A model generated the notes under the pieces. The model worked only from the letters and a program-made list of their open reading frames with translations, made no database searches and was not told the origin of the DNA. From Flavobacteriaceae bacterium UBA3611 (GTDB lineage: Bacteria > Bacteroidota > Bacteroidia > Flavobacteriales > Flavobacteriaceae), in contig DFLU01000012.1 in assembly GCA_002375495.1 (NCBI GenBank), forward strand, positions 438,269 to 502,268: a DNA stretch of 64,000 nt. Reading direction: 5' to 3'. Below, in pieces: positions 35,443 through 43,691 of the stretch. How positions within the stretch are numbered: the stretch's first letter is position 1; each line of letters begins with the position of its first letter. Both the position numbers and the translations under genes were made by a program.

Positions 35443-36669
35443 GTGAGCGAATTCTTAAAACAATGGGGCGAAGCGGCCTATACGACCACCGGATTTTTCT
35501 GGATGGCGCTTTGGGCATTCATCTTGGGATACATCATCAGTAGTATGATACAGATTTTTGTGACTGAAAAAAGGATGCAAAAAACAATGAACGAGAGTGA
35601 AGGTAAAAGTGTACTCTTAGGCACGTTTTTCGGTTTTATAAGCAGCTCGTGTAGTTTTTCGGCTTTAGCGGGCACAAAATCTATCTTTAAAAAAGGTGCA
35701 AGCTTTGTGTCTTCCATTGCTTTTCTTCTTGCATCGACCAATCTCGTAATTGAGCTTGGAATCATCATTTCCATATTTTTGGGATGGCAGTTTGTAGTCG
35801 GCGAATATGTAGGTGGAATCCTTTTAATTCTTATTTCGTGGATTTTGATACGAATAATCAATCCTAAAAAGCTCATAGAAAAAGCGCGCAAGAATTTAGA
35901 GAACGAAGATGACGATTCAATGGATGATTCCAAAGATTGGAAAAAACAAATCAAGAAAGAAGATAGTTGGGCAAGGGTTGCCAAAAAATATAAGATGGAA
36001 TGGCAGATGGTATGGAAGGACGTTACCGTTGGCTTTACCATTGCAGGTATCGTCGCAGCCTTCGTTCCCGATTCTTTCTTCCAGACACTATTTATCAATA
36101 GTGGTCAAGGCAATACAGACTTTACCTTTCTTGAAATATTGGAACATATCGTTGTAGGACCTATTGCCGCATTTTTAACTTTTATTGGCTCAATGGGTAA
36201 TATTCCGTTGGCGGCATTGCTTTTTGGAAAGGGCGTGAGTTTTGCAGGGGTTATGGCTTTTATTTTTAGTGATTTGGTAGTCTTTCCTGTACTTCGTATT
36301 AACGCCAAGTATTATGGGTGGAAAATGTCGCTGTTCATTTTATTCTTACTGTTTACGGCATTAATAGGAACAGCTTTGGCTCTGCATTACTCTTTCGATT
36401 TGTTGGGTATGTTGCCTGACACATCACAAGTTAAAATACAGGACAAAGAGCATTTCAAAATTGACTATACCTTCTATTTGAATATGGCTTTTCTCGCAAT
36501 TTCAGGATATCTCATATACTTAGGGTTTTTCAAGAGAAAGGATGTAAAGCACTCAATGAGCGAAATGGCACCGAAAAGTCCATTGCTTGAAAGTGTTTTA
36601 AAATATGCGGCCTATATCTGTTATATATGGTTGGCAGGTGGACTGATTGTAAAATTTTTCGTGAATTAA
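35443..36669 (+). CDS. Permease of the UPF0718/ArsP-like (DUF318) family
   Basis: 408 aa beginning at GTG 35443 (VSEFLKQWGEAAYTT). About 8-10 membrane helices in two halves, separated by a charged cytoplasmic loop (about residues 145-190). SSSCSFSALAGTKSIFKKG near residue 66 is the conserved Cys/Ser loop, and GNIPLAALL the counterpart in the second half. Relatives export methylarsenite or are of unknown substrate. In this cluster it may export a metal or thiol-metal complex. Confidence 0.82.
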   Translation: MSEFLKQWGEAAYTTTGFFWMALWAFILGYIISSMIQIFVTEKRMQKTMNESEGKSVLLGTFFGFISSSCSFSALAGTKSIFKKGASFVSSIAFLLASTNLVIELGIIISIFLGWQFVVGEYVGGILLILISWILIRIINPKKLIEKARKNLENEDDDSMDDSKDWKKQIKKEDSWARVAKKYKMEWQMVWKDVTVGFTIAGIVAAFVPDSFFQTLFINSGQGNTDFTFLEILEHIVVGPIAAFLTFIGSMGNIPLAALLFGKGVSFAGVMAFIFSDLVVFPVLRINAKYYGWKMSLFILFLLFTALIGTALALHYSFDLLGMLPDTSQVKIQDKEHFKIDYTFYLNMAFLAISGYLIYLGFFKRKDVKHSMSEMAPKSPLLESVLKYAAYICYIWLAGGLIVKFFVN

Positions 36670-36700
36670 AATATAGATAAAGAATAAAGTAAAAACAATA

Positions 36701-37411
36701 ATGGTCAACAGAAAAACAGCAAAATGGATTAGAAAAGCACACCGTTACTTGGGTATCTTCTTAGGTATCCAGTTTTTGATGTGGACGATTAGCGGGATGT
36801 ATTTCAGTTGGACAGATATAGATGAAATTCACGGCGACCAGTTTAAAAAAGTAGCACCTAAACAGAAGTCTTTTAACGATTTACTCGGTACATCTCAACT
36901 CGATACAGAGCAACCAATCCAAACTTTAGAACTATTGGAAATTGCAAACGAACCTTACTATTGGATTAATGAAACACAACTTATTAATGCCAGAACAGGA
37001 CATAAGAAAAATGGGGTTTCTGAAGAAGAGGCGCAAGAAGTTGCAAATAGGTATATGCTAACCGATTTAAAAATAGCTGAAATTCAACGGGTCGATACGG
37101 TAGGGCAGCATCACGAATATCGTGGTCGTCCACTTCCGGCGTATGAAATTTCGTATGAAACACCTCAAAATTTAAAGGCCTACGTGGCCATTGAAAATGG
37201 CGCATTTCAAACGGTAAGACACAGGGATTGGCGTTGGTTCGATTTCCTTTGGATGACACACACTATGGATTATCAAGGTAGAGACAATTTTAACACATTA
37301 GTATTGCGAGGGTTTTCACTATTAGGGTTGATTACTGTATTAAGTGGTTTTTTACTTTGGTACACGTCATCCCCAACCATTAGAAAAATAATTAAAAAGA
37401 AACGAAAATAA
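36701..37411 (+). CDS. PepSY domain-containing membrane protein
   Basis: 236 aa. TM1 at about 16-38 (RYLGIFLGIQFLMWTISGMYFSW region) and a second helix near 207-228 surround a periplasmic PepSY-like region. RKAHRYLGIFLG with its His matches the start of PepSY-associated TM proteins, some of which reduce or move iron or copper chelates. Function unknown here. It follows the permease by 31 bp. Confidence 0.82.
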   Translation: MVNRKTAKWIRKAHRYLGIFLGIQFLMWTISGMYFSWTDIDEIHGDQFKKVAPKQKSFNDLLGTSQLDTEQPIQTLELLEIANEPYYWINETQLINARTGHKKNGVSEEEAQEVANRYMLTDLKIAEIQRVDTVGQHHEYRGRPLPAYEISYETPQNLKAYVAIENGAFQTVRHRDWRWFDFLWMTHTMDYQGRDNFNTLVLRGFSLLGLITVLSGFLLWYTSSPTIRKIIKKKRK

Positions 37412-37433
37412 GTAACACTAAAATCAATATATA

Positions 37434-37916
37434 ATGGAAAATTCAAATCAAAATTCAAAAAAAAACAATTACACAAAATTTGTAGGTATGCTGGCGGCAT
37501 CATTTGTGGCAATGTACATTACAATGTACCTAAACTCTTATCAATTAGATCACGTCTATTTTAGCCTTACTCGTTTTTATATGAGTTGCTTGGGTATTGC
37601 TGCTATGGCCATTATAATGTTTGTGGCGATGCGTAATATGTACCAAAACAAAAAGAAGAATATCGCCATTGTTTTGGGTAGCATTGTGCTATTTGTTGGT
37701 GCATTAGGATTGGTACGCGATCAGAAGTCAACGGTAGGAGACATATTGTGGATGAAAGCAATGATACCTCACCACTCTATTGCGATTTTAACAAGTGAGC
37801 GTGCTGATATCCAAGATCCAGAAGTTAAAAAGTTAGCTGAAGATATTATCAAGGCACAAGAAAAGGAAATTGCAGAAATGAAAGCAATGATAAAACGATT
37901 GGAAAATAACAAATAA
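37434..37916 (+). CDS. DUF305 domain-containing membrane protein
   Basis: 160 aa. Three hydrophobic helices (about 17-36, 48-66 and 76-96) are followed by the DUF305 segment MKAMIPHHSIAILTSERA with the conserved His-His, and a helix ending EIAEMKAMIKRL. DUF305 proteins are ferritin-like helical bundles common in copper loci. It lies 11 bp upstream of the CusB-type adaptor, with which it is probably co-expressed. Confidence 0.87.
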   Translation: MENSNQNSKKNNYTKFVGMLAASFVAMYITMYLNSYQLDHVYFSLTRFYMSCLGIAAMAIIMFVAMRNMYQNKKKNIAIVLGSIVLFVGALGLVRDQKSTVGDILWMKAMIPHHSIAILTSERADIQDPEVKKLAEDIIKAQEKEIAEMKAMIKRLENNK

Positions 37917-37927
37917 ATAAAATTAAA

Positions 37928-39730
37928 ATGAATAAAAACATCATTTATATAAGTGTTGCCTTGATTGTTGGCCTGTTAGGCGGCTTTCTACTATTCGGTG
38001 GAGGTTCTGCGGACAAGGCAACAAATAATGCGAAAGACACCCACGACCATTCAGAAGAAATTGCTTCTAATCAAATGTGGACGTGTTCTATGCATCCACA
38101 GATTATGCAACCAGAACCTGGGGATTGTCCCATTTGTGGAATGGATTTAATTCCAGCCGAATCTGGTGCAGATGGTCTCAATGCCAATGAAATAAAAATG
38201 ACCGATAACGCAATGGCACTGGCCAATATCCAAACATCACTTGTAGGAAAAGGACAAATGGGAAATAATTCCCTTAAATTATCTGGTAAGATAAAAGCTA
38301 ATGAAGAGTCAAATGCCGTACAGGTTACATATTTTGGAGGAAGAATAGAAAAACTGTACGTTAATTCTACAGGAGAACGTGTTGGAGCAGGACAACGCTT
38401 GGCAACTATTTATTCGCCAGAATTGGTTGCTGCACAGCAAGAACTGCTTACCGCTTCATCATTAAAAGAATCGCAACCAGAATTGTATAAGGCTGTTAGG
38501 AACAAACTTAAACTTTGGAAACTTTCCGAAAAGCAAATCAACGCCATAGAAACTGCTGGGAAAGTGCAAGAAAACTTTCCGGTTTTTGCAACCGTTTCAG
38601 GAACGGTAACAATGAAAATGGTAGAAGAAGGGGATTATTTAAAGCAAGGACAACCCTTATATAAAATTGCGAATCTCAATACAGTATGGGCAGAATTTGA
38701 TGCTTATGAAAATCAAATTGCATCCCTAAAAGAAGGGCAAACTATTAAAGTGACCACAAATGCTTATCGCAATGAGGTTTTTGATGCAAAAGTCTCATTC
38801 ATCGACCCCTTATTAAATTCTGCAACTAGAACGGTGGTTGTAAGAGCGGTCTTGCAAAATAAGAAAGACCTCTTTAAACCGGGAATGTTTGTGGAAGGTA
38901 TAATTGAGGGTACGCAAACAAGCACCGAGAATACCGTTTCCGTACCGTCAACCGCTGTTATGTGGACGGGAGAACGCTCTGTAGTCTATGTCAAAACAAA
39001 CCCTAATGAAGCTATTTTTGAAATGAGGGAAGTTTTATTGGGCAATGCCAATGGCGATAGTTATACCATTCTTGAAGGTTTAAAGAATGGAGATGAAGTC
39101 GTAACTAACGGAACGTTTACCGTAGATGCCGCTGCACAATTACAGGGAAAAAAAAGTATGATGAATGCATCTGGTGGTAAAACAATGACAGGCCACGAAG
39201 GGCATTTGGGAATGCAAGAAGATAATTCTGGAGAAAATACAAATGAAGCCAACCATTCTCAAATGAAAGAAAGGATTGAAGTTTCAAACAAATTTCAGAA
39301 TCAGTTAAAACAGGTTTTTGATGATTATATCCTTTTAAAAGATGCTTTGGTAAATGATGATGCCAAGGGCGCTCAACAGGCAGGAAAACAAATAAACCAA
39401 TCTTTGAAAAAAGTGGATATGAAATTATTATCTGATGAAAAAGCACATAACCATTGGATGACCATTCAAAAAGAACTAAAGACCTCGGCTAATACTATTG
39501 AGAACAATTCAGATATAGCAACACAAAGAGCACATTTTAAACATCTTTCTGCGCATATGATAAGTAGCGTGCAACTTTTTGGTGTTAACGAAAATGTATA
39601 TATCCAGTTTTGTCCAATGGCCGATAACAATAAGGGAGCTTATTGGATTAGTTTGGAAAAAGAGGTGCGAAACCCATATTATGGAGAGGCTATGTTAACC
39701 TGTGGCGAAGTAAATGCAACTTTACAATAA
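37928..39730 (+). CDS. cusB: CusB-type RND periplasmic adaptor with heavy-metal-binding domain and C-terminal DUF3347
   Basis: 600 aa, longer than typical adaptors (380-450). N-terminal anchor (5-24), His-rich linker, then a heavy-metal-binding module WTCSMHPQIM...CPICGMDL (residues about 51-77) and a standard membrane-fusion part (about 90-415: lipoyl/barrel/alpha-hairpin). A Met/His-rich linker (about 418-440) leads to a DUF3347 domain (about 450-600) with QFCPM, EVRNPYYG and LTCG, the same blocks as the free proteins at 32180 and 33259. That domain may do the job of CusF. Likely partner of cusA at 24396. Confidence 0.87.
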   Translation: MNKNIIYISVALIVGLLGGFLLFGGGSADKATNNAKDTHDHSEEIASNQMWTCSMHPQIMQPEPGDCPICGMDLIPAESGADGLNANEIKMTDNAMALANIQTSLVGKGQMGNNSLKLSGKIKANEESNAVQVTYFGGRIEKLYVNSTGERVGAGQRLATIYSPELVAAQQELLTASSLKESQPELYKAVRNKLKLWKLSEKQINAIETAGKVQENFPVFATVSGTVTMKMVEEGDYLKQGQPLYKIANLNTVWAEFDAYENQIASLKEGQTIKVTTNAYRNEVFDAKVSFIDPLLNSATRTVVVRAVLQNKKDLFKPGMFVEGIIEGTQTSTENTVSVPSTAVMWTGERSVVYVKTNPNEAIFEMREVLLGNANGDSYTILEGLKNGDEVVTNGTFTVDAAAQLQGKKSMMNASGGKTMTGHEGHLGMQEDNSGENTNEANHSQMKERIEVSNKFQNQLKQVFDDYILLKDALVNDDAKGAQQAGKQINQSLKKVDMKLLSDEKAHNHWMTIQKELKTSANTIENNSDIATQRAHFKHLSAHMISSVQLFGVNENVYIQFCPMADNNKGAYWISLEKEVRNPYYGEAMLTCGEVNATLQ

Positions 39731-39774
39731 AGCGAATTATGGATTAATCAAGTAATCTGAATAAGACCATAAAT

Positions 39775-39782
39775 TAATTTTG
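39775..39782 (+). promoter_or_regulatory. -7 promoter box before the small membrane protein and second AraC gene
   Basis: TAATTTTG is a perfect TAnnTTTG box, 21 bp upstream of ATG 39804. No convincing -33 element is seen at the right spacing, so strength and use are uncertain. Confidence 0.4.
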
Positions 39783-39803
39783 GTTTTATCACGGCGAACG
39801 ATA

Positions 39804-39980
39804 ATGAGTGAAAGTAGAAGAAATAGAAGAAAAAATGACAGAAAGAAACATCAGCCTAAAAGTGATATTTCAAGAAAAGATAAAATTATCGCTTTAGTTG
39901 TGATAGTATTGATTTTTGTAGTTGCTGCAATAGCTGCTGTTTATTATTCTCTATACAAATCTGGATTAAAATTATTTTGA
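39804..39980 (+). CDS. Small hypothetical single-pass membrane protein
   Basis: 58 aa from ATG 39804. A very basic N-terminus (residues 1-27, Arg/Lys-rich) precedes one membrane helix (about 30-50). A start at 39780 would add 8 residues. It lies 12 bp before the second AraC regulator. No family recognised. Confidence 0.6.
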   Translation: MSESRRNRRKNDRKKHQPKSDISRKDKIIALVVIVLIFVVAAIAAVYYSLYKSGLKLF

Positions 39981-39992
39981 AACAAGTACTAT

Positions 39993-40559
39993 ATGAATGA
40001 GATTATCCATATTAAAAATATGGTCTGCCCAAGATGTATCTCGGCGGTATCTAATATTTTGGAACAACTTGAAATACTGTATGTTTCTATAAAATTGGGG
40101 GAGGTTAAATTAGTTTCTTCATTAAGTGTCCAGACCAAAAATGGTCTTTCCAAAGCGCTTCAAAATTCAGGTTTTAGTTTGATTGACGACCGTAAAAGTC
40201 AACTTATTGAACAAATGAAAACATTGGTTGTAGATAAAATCCATCATTCTTCCGAGGAGCTCGATTTCAAATGGGCAGATATTGTTACAGGCGAACTTAA
40301 CTTGGATTATAAATATTTAAGTTCACTTTTTTCGTCGGTAGAAAGTATTACGTTCGAGCAGTACATCATAAACCAGAAAATTGAACGTGTTAAAGAACTT
40401 ATAGTTTATGACGAATTAACCTTGAGTGAGATAGCTTTTAAACTTCATTATAGTAGCGTTGCATACTTAAGCAATCAGTTTAAAAAGGTTACAGGAATGA
40501 CACCTACACAGTTTAAAAAATCTGTGAATAAGAACCGAAAATCTTTGGATGAGATTTGA
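39993..40559 (+). CDS. AraC-family regulator with N-terminal CxxC (HMA-like) domain, second copy
   Basis: 188 aa. N-terminal domain begins with NMVCPRCISAVSNIL (Cys12 and Cys15), C-terminal AraC helix-turn-helix ends KLHYSSVAYLSNQFKKVTGMTPTQFK. It is a clear paralogue of the regulator at 20082, with the same length and layout, and the two sit at opposite ends of the copper block. A Cu(I)- or Ag(I)-sensing activator of the cus genes is a plausible role; target sites are not proven. Confidence 0.8.
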   Translation: MNEIIHIKNMVCPRCISAVSNILEQLEILYVSIKLGEVKLVSSLSVQTKNGLSKALQNSGFSLIDDRKSQLIEQMKTLVVDKIHHSSEELDFKWADIVTGELNLDYKYLSSLFSSVESITFEQYIINQKIERVKELIVYDELTLSEIAFKLHYSSVAYLSNQFKKVTGMTPTQFKKSVNKNRKSLDEI

Positions 40560-40614
40560 TTGAACTGCTTTAAAACCAAGATATGTTTTTAAAGTAAAGG
40601 ACCACGAATAATAT

Positions 40615-40638
40615 TTATTTAAGCATTTGCTTAAATAA
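40615..40638. promoter_or_regulatory. ArsR-type operator, perfect 11-2-11 palindrome
   Basis: TTATTTAAGCA and TGCTTAAATAA are exact inverted repeats around TT. The right arm includes the TTTG (40626-40629) that serves as -33 box of the mer promoter, so a bound ArsR/SmtB repressor would block polymerase. Size and AT-rich palindromic form match known ArsR/CadC operators. Confidence 0.75.
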
Positions 40639-40656
40639 GAAATAAGTGCATATTTG
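40626..40656 (+). promoter_or_regulatory. Promoter of the mercury operon
   Basis: -33 TTTG (40626-40629), 19-bp spacer, -7 CATATTTG (40649-40656, one mismatch from TAnnTTTG). Transcription should begin at about the A of ATG 40661, giving a leaderless message. Confidence 0.6.
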
Positions 40657-40660
40657 TGCT

Positions 40661-41035
40661 ATGGAAAATAATTCTTGCATAAGACAACAAGCCGATATTG
40701 AACAAATAAATCGTTGCAAAGACACAGTTTCGGAATTAAATGAATCGTTCGACTATTTAGCGAATGGACTTTCATTGGTTGGTAATAGCGTAAGACTGAA
40801 AATACTTTATCTACTCTTTGAGGAAAAAAGACTTTGCGTTTGTGATTTAAGCGATATTCTCGGAATGAATATTTCTGCCATTTCTCAACATTTAAGAAAA
40901 ATGAAAGACCGAAATCTATTAAAAACCGATAGAGAAGCCCAAACGATTTTTTACTCACTCACGGCTGAATACGAAAAAATGCTAAATCCATTCTTTGAGA
41001 TACTTGATAAAAACAAAGTTTTAGAAACGATATGA
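40661..41035 (+). CDS. ArsR/SmtB-family metalloregulator of the mer operon
   Basis: 124 aa from ATG 40661, chosen because the promoter -7 box ends 4 nt before it; an earlier in-frame start at 40646 lies in the promoter. Winged helix: RLKILYLLFEEKRLCVCDLSDIL with the alpha-3 CVC metal-binding motif of ArsR/CadC proteins, then ISQHLRKMKDRNLL. An extra N-terminal Cys (residue 5) and a mid-chain RCKD Cys could complete the metal site. It should repress the operon until Hg(II) or a similar ion binds. Its stop overlaps merTP by 4 bp. Confidence 0.85.
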   Translation: MENNSCIRQQADIEQINRCKDTVSELNESFDYLANGLSLVGNSVRLKILYLLFEEKRLCVCDLSDILGMNISAISQHLRKMKDRNLLKTDREAQTIFYSLTAEYEKMLNPFFEILDKNKVLETI

Positions 41036-41634
41036 AAAGTGAAAACAAATTAATAGGTGCAGGCTTGCTAACTGCAATGGCAGCTTCTATATGTTGTATA
41101 ACACCGGTTTTGGCACTTATTGCAGGAACAAGCGGGATTGCTTCAACATTTTCTTGGATTGAACCTTTTAGACCTTACCTGATTGGGCTTACAATTTTAG
41201 TTCTTTTGTTTGCTTGGTATCAAAAACTAAAACCTCAAAAAGAAATCGACTGTGAATGTGAAACGGACGAAAAACCAAAATTTATTCAATCAAAAAAGTT
41301 TTTAGGAATTGTAACCGTATTTGCAATTGTGATGTTGGCTTTCCCGTACTATTCAGGAATTTTTTATCCAAACACAGAAAAGCAAATAATCGTAGTTGAC
41401 AAATCCGACATTAAAACAACTGAATTTACAATTAGCGGAATGACCTGTGCGAGTTGTGAAGAACACGTCAACCACGAAGTGAATAAGCTTAAAGGGATTG
41501 TAAACTCAAAAGCGTCCTACGAAAATGGAAACGCAATCATTGAATTTGACAAAACCAAAGCAAACGAAGCGGAAATCGAGAAAGCAATTAACTCAACAGG
41601 TTATAAAGTAACCGACAAAAAGGAAGTTAATTAG
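41032..41634 (+). CDS. merTP: Mercuric transport protein MerTP (MerT-MerP fusion)
   Basis: 200 aa. The MerT part (1-115) has three membrane helices, with SICCITP in the first carrying the adjacent Cys pair that receives Hg(II). The C-terminal part (about 128-200) is an HMA domain with GMTCASCEEH, equal to periplasmic MerP. Fusion into one chain is common in Bacteroidota. It brings Hg(II) to a cytoplasmic reductase. ATGA overlap with the ArsR gene; stop 1 nt before the flavoprotein start. Confidence 0.88.
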   Translation: MKSENKLIGAGLLTAMAASICCITPVLALIAGTSGIASTFSWIEPFRPYLIGLTILVLLFAWYQKLKPQKEIDCECETDEKPKFIQSKKFLGIVTVFAIVMLAFPYYSGIFYPNTEKQIIVVDKSDIKTTEFTISGMTCASCEEHVNHEVNKLKGIVNSKASYENGNAIIEFDKTKANEAEIEKAINSTGYKVTDKKEVN

Positions 41635-41635
41635 T

Positions 41636-42982
41636 ATGAAAGTATATGATGTATTTATAATTGGTTCGGGAATGGCAGGAATGACCATCGCCAATAAATG
41701 TGCCTCAAAAGGCCTGACAGTCGGAATAACGGATGAATTACCTTATGGTGGCACTTGTGCATTGAGAGGTTGTGACCCAAAAAAAGTGATTATAGGCGCT
41801 ACGGAAGTTCGAGACTTTGCTAAAAGGCTTAAAGGAAATGGTATTGATACCATACCTAAAGTCAATTGGAAGGACATTATGGCCTTTAAACAATCCTTTG
41901 TGGATGAAATGCCACCAAAAATTGAAAAAGGATATAAAAAGAACGGAATAGACACCTTTCATAGTTCAGCAAAATTCCTGTCAGAAAACACATTGGAAGT
42001 TGGAACAGATAAAATAAAGGCTAACAAAATTGTAATCGCATCGGGTTCCAAGCCAAGGGTTTTAGAATTTGAAGGTGGTCATTATGCAAAATCCAGTACC
42101 GATTTCTTGAATTTAGCAAAATTGCCAAAATCTTTAGTATTCATCGGTGGTGGATATATCGCTTTTGAGTTTGCACATATAGCGGCTCGATGCGGAGCAG
42201 AAGTCACTATTGTTCATCGTGGAGAAAATCCCTTGGAAAATTTTGAACAGGATATTGTAAAACATCTTGTTTCTGCCACTAAAGAGTTAGGCATAAAACT
42301 CATTCTTAATACAGATGTTACGGCTATTGAGAAAGTGGATAGCCAGTATCGAGTAAAAGGTAAATCTCAAGAGAAAACAGCATATTTTGAAGCTGAAGCT
42401 GTTTTTAATTCTGCCGGACGACCACCAGCCATATTTGATTTGGAATTAGACAAAGCGAACATAGCCTTTACTAATAAAGGTGTTACAGTGAACAAATACT
42501 TGCAAAGTACTTCAAACCCTCATATTTATGCAGCAGGCGATGCAGCAGATTCAGAAGGTTTGCCCTTAACGCCAGTTGCAGTTCTGGAAGGTCATACGGT
42601 TGCTTCAAATATTATTAAAGGCAATTCTAAAGAAATAAGTTATCCGCCAATGCCAACAGTAGTGTTTACGTTACCAACTATGGCTTCTGTTGGATGTACT
42701 GAATCGAAAGCGAAAGAGCTGAATTACAATATTCGAATTAATTATAAGGAGGTTGGTAATTGGTTTAATGCGAAGCGCTTGAATGTAGAAGAATATGCGT
42801 TCAAAACTATTATTGACGAAGAAACTCAAACAATTTTGGGAGCGCATTTAATCGGACCACATACAGAAGAAACAATAAATCTCTTTGCAATGGCCATAAA
42901 AACAAAGATGAAGGTTAATGATATTAGAACAATGATTTTCTCATATCCAACTTTGGCTTCGGACATACCACATATGCTATAA
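41636..42982 (+). CDS. Mercuric reductase-like NAD(P)/FAD-dependent disulfide oxidoreductase
   Basis: 448 aa, pyridine nucleotide-disulfide oxidoreductase fold. FAD motif GSGMAGM (about 10-16), redox pair in TCALRGCDPKK (the family CxxxxC), NADPH motif GGGYIAFEFA (about 178-187), and GDAADSEG near 305. MerA has NVGCVPSK after the second Cys, an N-terminal HMA domain and a C-terminal Cys-Cys; here all three are absent and the tail reads SDIPHML. The operon position argues for Hg(II) reduction, but a glutathione- or mycothione-reductase-like role is possible. Confidence 0.8.
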   Translation: MKVYDVFIIGSGMAGMTIANKCASKGLTVGITDELPYGGTCALRGCDPKKVIIGATEVRDFAKRLKGNGIDTIPKVNWKDIMAFKQSFVDEMPPKIEKGYKKNGIDTFHSSAKFLSENTLEVGTDKIKANKIVIASGSKPRVLEFEGGHYAKSSTDFLNLAKLPKSLVFIGGGYIAFEFAHIAARCGAEVTIVHRGENPLENFEQDIVKHLVSATKELGIKLILNTDVTAIEKVDSQYRVKGKSQEKTAYFEAEAVFNSAGRPPAIFDLELDKANIAFTNKGVTVNKYLQSTSNPHIYAAGDAADSEGLPLTPVAVLEGHTVASNIIKGNSKEISYPPMPTVVFTLPTMASVGCTESKAKELNYNIRINYKEVGNWFNAKRLNVEEYAFKTIIDEETQTILGAHLIGPHTEETINLFAMAIKTKMKVNDIRTMIFSYPTLASDIPHML

Positions 42983-42994
42983 TAAAAAAATTGA

Positions 42995-43201
42995 ATGGAA
43001 ACTATATTAAAATCAGAAATTACTTGTCCAAACTGCGGACATAAAAAAGTAGAAGATATGCCAACAAACGCTTGTCAATTCTTTTACGAGTGTGAGAATT
43101 GTAAAACGGTTTTGAAACCAAAAGAAGAAGATTGTTGTGTTTATTGCTCTTATGGGACAGTTGCTTGTCCACCAATTCAAGAGAATAAGAGTTGTTGCTA
43201 A
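42995..43201 (+). CDS. GDCCVxC domain (heavy-metal) protein
   Basis: 68 aa, cytoplasmic, 10 cysteines. An N-terminal TCPNCGHK zinc-ribbon-like pair, a CENCKTV pair, then EDCCVYCSYG, the family-defining GDCCVxC block (Glu for Gly), and a terminal SCC. Typical partner of mer genes in Bacteroidota. It might present Hg(II) to the upstream flavoprotein, which lacks the usual C-terminal Cys pair. It starts 12 bp after that gene. Confidence 0.87.
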   Translation: METILKSEITCPNCGHKKVEDMPTNACQFFYECENCKTVLKPKEEDCCVYCSYGTVACPPIQENKSCC

Positions 43202-43225
43202 CACCTTACTGTTTTTGCAACACAG

Positions 43226-43250
43226 TTGCACAAAAATTCTGTTATCTTTG
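43226..43250 (+). promoter_or_regulatory. Promoter before the DUF6660 gene
   Basis: -7 box TATCTTTG (43243-43250) is a perfect TAnnTTTG. A TTG at 43226-43228 is only 14 bp upstream, so the -33 assignment is doubtful. The -7 box ends 4 nt before GTG 43255, so the message is nearly or wholly leaderless. It may feed DUF6660 and the czc genes. Confidence 0.55.
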
Positions 43251-43254
43251 TACC

Positions 43255-43563
43255 GTGAAATTTATTGCAATCATATTATCATTTTACTTCTTGGCGCTCA
43301 ATGTGGTGCCTTGTAGTGATACCGTAAGTAGTGCGGATGATTCCCAAGTTGTTACGGTAATAGATATTGATGGCGACCACAGCCAAGACTGTGAACTATG
43401 CTCGCCCTTTTGTGAATGTCATTGTTGTCATTGTCATAGTATAGACTTTGGTATTGTACCGTTTGAACCGATACAGCCTGCAATTCCACACGAATACTTT
43501 GCCCACTTCGATAACCTTGGCAAAGATATTCCCCATTCTCTATTACAGCCCCCTCAAGTATAA
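43255..43563 (+). CDS. DUF6660 family protein
   Basis: 102 aa from GTG 43255, chosen because the promoter lies immediately upstream and the frame upstream of it is only the tail region of the previous gene. Signal segment at residues 3-16, then CSPFCECHCCHCHS around residues 50-63, a dense Cys/His cluster, and a C-terminal LLQPPQV. Bacteroidota family next to metal efflux pumps; likely periplasmic Zn/Co/Cd or Cu binder. 128 bp upstream of czcA. Confidence 0.75.
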   Translation: MKFIAIILSFYFLALNVVPCSDTVSSADDSQVVTVIDIDGDHSQDCELCSPFCECHCCHCHSIDFGIVPFEPIQPAIPHEYFAHFDNLGKDIPHSLLQPPQV

Positions 43564-43630
43564 TTCAGTTTTAGTAGGATAGCTATATCCTGTTTTGACG
43601 TGTCCATCTATTGGATTCGTCAATTTAACG

Positions 43631-43649
43631 CATTGCATTTTTTGCAATG
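43631..43649. promoter_or_regulatory. Perfect 7-5-7 hairpin upstream of czcA
   Basis: CATTGCA (43631-43637) pairs with TGCAATG (43643-43649) around five T. A weaker stem, AGGATA/TATCCT, lies just before it (43576-43591). They sit in the 128-bp gap between DUF6660 and czcA and could end the first transcript or regulate the second. Confidence 0.35.
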
Positions 43650-43691
43650 TGCTCAACAACATTTTAAATTGAATTAACACCCTTACTTTCT

